The translations under genes were made by a program, and so were the position numbers. Under the pieces are notes generated by a model. The model had not been told where the DNA came from. It did not search any database and was given only the letters and a program-made list of their open reading frames with translations. 6,437 nt of DNA, from contig SKGJ01000035.1 in NCBI GenBank assembly GCA_007117525.1, positions 1 to 6,437 of the forward strand. The letters are read 5' to 3'. The DNA is from Alkalimonas sp. (GTDB lineage: Bacteria > Pseudomonadota > Gammaproteobacteria > Enterobacterales > Alteromonadaceae). Shown here one piece after another: positions 5,642 through 6,437 of the stretch (position 1 is its first letter; the number at the start of each line of letters is the position of its first letter).

Positions 5642-6437
5642 TTAGGAAGCCAGCATGCGCTTGTGGGTACCAATGGACATCAGGATGCCAAAAGCAGCCA
5701 GCAGCGTGACCATGGAGGTGCCACCATAGCTGATCAGCGGTAGCGGTACTCCAACCACCGGCAACAAGCCGGACACCATGCCAATATTAACAAAGATATA
5801 GACGAAAAAAGTCATGGTGACGCTGCCGGCGACCAGCTTGGAAAAGTTATCCTGGGCGCGGGTGGCAATCAACAAGCAACGGCCAATCACAAACAAATAA
5901 AGGCTAATCAGCACCGTGACACCCATCAGGCCGAATTCTTCACTGAGCACCGAAAAGATAAAATCGGTGTGGCGCTCGGGCAAAAACTCCAGTTGCGACT
6001 GGGTGCCTTGCAGCCAGCCTTTGCCTTGCAAGCCGCCAGAGCCGATGGCGATTTTGGATTGAATAATATGGTAGCCTGCACCCAGTGGGTCGGTCTCCGG
6101 GTTTAAGAAGGTCAGCACCCGGCGCTTTTGGTAGTCGTGCATCACAAAGAACCACATCACCGGCAAGAGTGCCGAAATCAAGGTGGCAATCAGCGCAATC
6201 AATCGCCAGCTCATGCCGGCCAGAAACAGCACCATAACGCCCGAGGTGGCAATCAGCAGTGCGGTGCCTAAGTCGGGTTGTTTGGCAATCAACAGGGTGG
6301 GGATCAGGCACATCACGAAACCGACCAGCAAGCGCCAGAGCCGGGGAGGAAGGCTGTGGCTGGAGATAAACCAGGCAATGGCCAGCGGCACGGCTATTTT
6401 CATGATCTCTGAAGGCTGAAAGCGGATAAAGCCCAAA
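5642..6437 (-). CDS. rodA: rod-shape SEDS peptidoglycan glycosyltransferase RodA (5' partial)
   Basis: RodA is a polytopic inner-membrane enzyme that polymerises lipid II into glycan strands in the elongasome, with PBP2 supplying cross-links. About 264 C-terminal residues are visible and roughly 105 are missing beyond the window end, judged from the 370-residue E. coli protein. The TTG at 6436 is an internal Leu codon (homologues have LG.xRFQPSE here), not a start. Visible marks are FQPSE near the fragment start, [11 protein letters not shown], the periplasmic [20 protein letters not shown] segment, and the following Asp of TDFIFSV, which matches the catalytic Asp (E. coli D262). The family signature [11 protein letters not shown] lies near the end. 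About seven hydrophobic segments alternate with short loops. The mrdA (PBP2) gene would be expected upstream, outside the window. Directly downstream comes rlpA, without the lytic transglycosylase gene often found between them. Confidence 0.97.
   Translation of the reverse strand, partial: LGFIRFQPSEIMKIAVPLAIAWFISSHSLPPRLWRLLVGFVMCLIPTLLIAKQPDLGTALLIATSGVMVLFLAGMSWRLIALIATLISALLPVMWFFVMHDYQKRRVLTFLNPETDPLGAGYHIIQSKIAIGSGGLQGKGWLQGTQSQLEFLPERHTDFIFSVLSEEFGLMGVTVLISLYLFVIGRCLLIATRAQDNFSKLVAGSVTMTFFVYIFVNIGMVSGLLPVVGVPLPLISYGGTSMVTLLAAFGILMSIGTHKRMLAS

Overview
The window looks like ordinary chromosomal DNA from a moderately GC-rich gammaproteobacterium. The gene order rodA, rlpA, dacA, ybeD, lipB, lipA and the close protein resemblance to Enterobacteria, Pseudomonas, Vibrio and Shewanella relatives support this. 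An Alteromonadales-like host (for example the Rheinheimera/Alkalimonas group) is plausible, but it is a guess from memory of protein sequences. I see no mobile element, CRISPR array, tRNA, rRNA or phage gene, and no gene-free stretch longer than 300 bases.

Left end (1-1103, + strand): the 3' part of a gene that begins outside the window. It encodes a Sel1-like helical-repeat protein with an embedded HExxH zinc-protease-like motif. This is the only accessory-looking gene and the least understood one here. Its tail overlaps, antisense, the end of a PilZ gene.

Middle (1015-3449, - strand): a PilZ-domain cyclic-di-GMP receptor closely resembling Pseudomonas PA4608/MapZ, then, going upstream, lipA, lipB and ybeD. 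LipB moves an octanoyl group from acyl carrier protein to lipoyl domains and LipA inserts two sulfurs, so the pair makes lipoyl cofactor. A strong intrinsic terminator lies just after lipA and separates the operon from the PilZ gene, which probably has its own promoter.

Right part (3536-6437, - strand): dacA (D,D-carboxypeptidase, PBP5 family), rlpA (lipoprotein lytic transglycosylase with a SPOR domain) and the 3' two-thirds of rodA (SEDS glycan polymerase). These build and trim the cell wall. RodA polymerises glycan, DacA removes terminal D-Ala from pentapeptides, and RlpA cleaves peptide-free glycan, probably at the septum.

Transcription of the main cluster runs right to left: rodA > rlpA > dacA > ybeD > lipB > lipA. 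Spacing is tight except upstream of ybeD. There, a hairpin with a promoter-like -10 in its loop may divide the cell-wall half from the lipoate half. Three starts deserve attention: ybeD at ATG 3449, rlpA at ATG 5623, and the PilZ gene at GTG 1371. I found no convincing new multi-gene system. The most interesting items are the Sel1/HExxH protein, the convergent gene overlap, and the hairpin/promoter upstream of ybeD.
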